A DNA stretch of 15,109 nt from JACPLA01 sp035291905 (GTDB taxonomy: Bacteria > Bacteroidota > Ignavibacteria > UBA10030): positions 1 through 15,109 of the forward strand of contig DATDRF010000011.1 in assembly GCA_035291905.1 (NCBI GenBank), given 5' to 3'. The position numbers and the translations under genes are program-made. The notes beneath the pieces were generated by a model. The model was not told the DNA's origin. It did not search any database and saw nothing but the letters and a program-made list of their open reading frames with translations. Below are positions 13,242 to 15,109 of this stretch, piece by piece; the first letter of the stretch is position 1, and the number at the start of each line of letters is the position of its first letter.

Positions 13242-14633
13242 TCAGGTTGGCGTGAGATCGATGTTCTTTGGACGATCAAATGCGGCAAGAGCCAGATAGG
13301 CCACAAGCGACGAGGCCAACGCGAGGAGATAACTCAGTTCACAACCGATCAAGTAGTGCCCGATGACCCACACGACCGCTCCGACAACAAGCGAGACAAG
13401 CGCGCTTCGGGTCCCGCCTATCCCCGTAAACATTCCAAAGATGAAGACTACAAAGATGCCGGCGCTCCCAAACGACGATGCATCCTTTACGAGGTTGTAG
13501 ACACCCTCGGCATACAGAGCAAGAACATAGGCCACAATACCCATTACGAACACGCCCATCCGCTCAGTGAAAACCTTGGTCCCCTCTCCTTTTCGGGGAA
13601 TGATGGGGAGCAGAATATTATGGGAAAGGAGCGCCGACGCGGCAAGCAAGGCGCTGTCTACAGTAGAGAGAATCGCCGATATCAACGCTCCCGCAAAGAT
13701 AATGTAGAAGAATGTGGAAAGATGCTGCTGAGCAATCATCGGCAGGATCTGCTCCTCGTGCTCCAATCCCGGGATCAGGGAAAATCCGAGGAGCCCAAGA
13801 GTGAGGGGAATAAGTCCGACGATCAGGTACATCCCCGATGCCAGGAGCGAGGAGCGACGCGCAACGGAAGGCGATCGGGAGGCAAGGACTCGCGAGATCA
13901 GTTCCTGAGCGATCAACGACCCGCAGATCGGAATCGCCCATGCCTCAAGACTTTGAAGAACACCGAAACCGCTTTCTCCCGCGGAACGAACCAAGCTTTC
14001 TTCAGAAATGCTGTCGAACATCGAGCTCACTCCGCCGAGGTCATCGGCAACAAATACAATGAGGAGAACGAGGCCGACGACGAGCACTCCTCCCTGCACA
14101 ATATCGGTAATTGCGTCCGCGAGCATTCCCCCTGTCATTGTATACACAATCACAACGGCGGCAGCTGCGGTAACGGCAACAGAGACACTCAGCTCCGAGG
14201 AGGCGGAGACGACCAGTCCGAATGCACGTATCTGCGCGGCGGCCCAAAGAACGGAAGTCGGAATCATGATGAGGGCCGTCAATCTCTCTGCCGATACCGA
14301 AAACCTTATCCTGAAGAAATCGGCAATCGTGACAAGCTGCATCTTCCAGAGGGGGACCGCGAATAGCAGTCCCATCAGGAGGAGACACACGGCATAACCG
14401 AACGGATCAGCCGTGACGGCTGCCAGTCCTCCGGCGTAGGCGGCTCCTGCAGTCCCAATACAGGATTCCGCACCGAACCAGGTGGCAAAAATGGAGAAGG
14501 TGGCAATTCCGTATCCCAATCGCCTCCCCGCAAGGAGGTAGTCATCCTCCGTCCGGATCGACCTTGAGACGACCAGGCCGAGGAGAAGTTGGAAGGCAAT
14601 GTAGAGTAGAATTCCCACCAGGACGACGTTCAT
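13242..14633 (-). CDS. Sodium:solute symporter (SSS/SLC5 family), substrate unknown
   Basis: A 463-aa polytopic inner-membrane protein of the LeuT-like SSS family (PF00474), driving uptake of a solute with Na+. Seen in order: DYLLAGRRLGYGIATFSIF (31-49), FGAESCIGTAGAAYAGG (53-69), the family signature TMTGGMLADAITDIVQGG (165-182), and ALISAILSTVDSALLAAS (316-333), where TM8 Ser/Thr residues form the Na2 site. About 12-13 hydrophobic segments fit the fold, and the length is near the lower end for the family. Substrates of relatives range from sugars and proline to pantothenate and sialic acid; nothing nearby settles which applies. The start is ATG 14633. It is transcribed toward lepA but separated from it by 458 bp of repeats, so it is probably a separate unit. 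Confidence 0.92.
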   Translation of the reverse strand: MNVVLVGILLYIAFQLLLGLVVSRSIRTEDDYLLAGRRLGYGIATFSIFATWFGAESCIGTAGAAYAGGLAAVTADPFGYAVCLLLMGLLFAVPLWKMQLVTIADFFRIRFSVSAERLTALIMIPTSVLWAAAQIRAFGLVVSASSELSVSVAVTAAAAVVIVYTMTGGMLADAITDIVQGGVLVVGLVLLIVFVADDLGGVSSMFDSISEESLVRSAGESGFGVLQSLEAWAIPICGSLIAQELISRVLASRSPSVARRSSLLASGMYLIVGLIPLTLGLLGFSLIPGLEHEEQILPMIAQQHLSTFFYIIFAGALISAILSTVDSALLAASALLSHNILLPIIPRKGEGTKVFTERMGVFVMGIVAYVLALYAEGVYNLVKDASSFGSAGIFVVFIFGMFTGIGGTRSALVSLVVGAVVWVIGHYLIGCELSYLLALASSLVAYLALAAFDRPKNIDLTPT

Positions 14634-14639
14634 CGTCGC

Positions 14640-14671
14640 CCACGATAGAAAAAGACCAGCATATAATCAAT
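14640..14671 (-). promoter_or_regulatory. Weak candidate promoter of the symporter gene
   Basis: On the minus strand ATTG (14671-14668) precedes TATCGTGG (14647-14640) by exactly 20 bases, which partly fits TTTG-N20-TAnnTTTG. It would give an almost leaderless transcript for ATG 14633. A perfect TATAAT lies at 14662-14667 on the + strand, but without a matching upstream box. Confidence 0.2.
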
Positions 14672-14679
14672 GGGAAAAG

Positions 14680-14930
14680 CCTCCTCTCTGCCCTCCGTGC
14701 CTCCTCCGCGCCCTCTGTGGCAAAGATTCTAACCACAAAGGACACGCCTGCGTGCCCGCCTGCCTTTTTGAGAAACAAATTTGGCGGGCAGGCCGAAACA
14801 TCGTGAGCCTGCACTTCGGCGCCTGCCTGCCGGAGTGAGCGTTTGAAATTTGAACACGTGAAATCTATCCGGCACGCAGGCAGGTGCAGGCACGAAGAAT
14901 GCACAATGGGCACAGAGAACTTGGATGCCG
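14680..14930. repeat. Hairpin-rich GC intergenic repeat block between symporter and epimerase
   Basis: This stretch in the 340-bp divergent gap holds CCTCTGTGG/AACCACAAAGGACAC-type sequence (14700-14745) and two hairpins. One pairs 14753-14760 with 14783-14790 (TGCCCGCC/GGCGGGCA). The other pairs 14822-14834 with 14868-14884 (CCTGCCTGC-CGGA against TCCGG-CAC-GCAGGCAGG), using the same arms as the hairpins in the 256-553 element. It lacks the GGTAGTG terminal repeats, so it belongs to the hairpin family but not to the MITE-like copies. No gene is visible. Confidence 0.6.
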
Positions 14931-14935
14931 GCCTT

Positions 14936-14967
14936 CTTGGATAGTGGCCCTCCATTTAGTATCTTTG
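14936..14967 (+). promoter_or_regulatory. Candidate Bacteroidota-type promoter of the epimerase gene
   Basis: CTTG (14936-14939), 20 bases, then TATCTTTG (14960-14967), an exact match to TAnnTTTG. The ATG at 14974 lies 6 bases beyond, so the transcript may be leaderless or nearly so. Confidence 0.45.
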
Positions 14968-14973
14968 AGCAGA

Positions 14974-15109
14974 ATGAACATCGTCATAACAGGTGGAACT
15001 GGCCTCATAGGAAGCGCGATTACCCGCGACCTCATTAACCGCGGCCACTCGGCCATCCTCCTTTCCCGCTCAGCCAAGAAATCCGGGGACGATCGAATCC
15101 GCATTGTAC
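14974..15109 (+). CDS. NAD(P)-dependent epimerase-like SDR protein, TIGR01777-like, N-terminal fragment (runs off right edge)
   Basis: The first 45 codons of a rightward gene: MNIVITGGTGLIGSAITRDL, then a RGHSAILLSRS stretch. ITGGTGLIGSAI is the dinucleotide-binding GxxGxxG loop of extended/atypical short-chain dehydrogenases at the very N-terminus. The following xxRGHxxxxLSR pattern is typical of the TIGR01777 family (YfcH/SDR39U1-like), whose substrates are unknown. General nucleotide-sugar epimerases start similarly, so the family is provisional. It is divergent from the symporter gene and has no Shine-Dalgarno, but a good promoter match ends 6 bases upstream. Confidence 0.85.
   Translation, partial: MNIVITGGTGLIGSAITRDLINRGHSAILLSRSAKKSGDDRIRIV

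Overview
The window looks like a chromosomal segment from a member of the Bacteroidota/Chlorobi (FCB) radiation, possibly an Ignavibacteria-like lineage. The reasons are two outer-membrane TonB-dependent receptors (one with the N-terminal carboxypeptidase-regulatory-like domain typical of Bacteroidota), a DUF2723 membrane glycosyltransferase, two divergent signal peptidases beside lepA, few recognisable Shine-Dalgarno sequences, and upstream sequences that fit the Bacteroidota promoter pattern. GC is moderate (roughly mid-50s %). The lineage is an inference. No rRNA, tRNA, CRISPR array, transposase or phage gene is visible.

Left part (1-3994). A truncated receptor gene runs leftward off the edge (1-218). 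It is separated by a 298-bp repeat with perfect 19-bp terminal inverted repeats (256-553) from a rightward set: ispE (isoprenoid precursor synthesis), a 653-aa TonB-dependent receptor whose TTG start overlaps the ispE stop, and a LOG-like Rossmann protein. This set converges with the next block, with a 4-base stop overlap at 3991-3994.

Middle (3991-12783). A leftward, tightly packed run, in transcription order: lepA (elongation factor 4), two signal peptidase I paralogues, hemW (radical-SAM haem chaperone), a DUF2723 multi-membrane protein related to protein O-mannosyltransferases, and a GT4 glycosyltransferase. Most gaps are 2-56 bp, so a polycistron is likely. Common themes are membrane/secreted protein production (LepA, LepB) and surface glycosylation (DUF2723, GT4).

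Right part (12784-15109). A 458-bp intergenic region holds a probable lepA promoter, a leader hairpin with a T-rich tail, and a second copy of the repeat family. Then come a leftward sodium:solute symporter gene, a 340-bp repeat-rich divergent spacer, and the first 45 codons of an SDR-type epimerase.

The most notable non-genic signal is a family of GC-rich, hairpin-forming repeats confined to the intergenic regions. Two copies share a conserved end, and in both that end faces a downstream gene and lies 14-18 bp from the same promoter-like pattern (CTTG-N20-TAnnTT). A third instance of the pattern lies just before the epimerase. I see no convincing undescribed multi-gene system; the coding content is housekeeping plus envelope functions.
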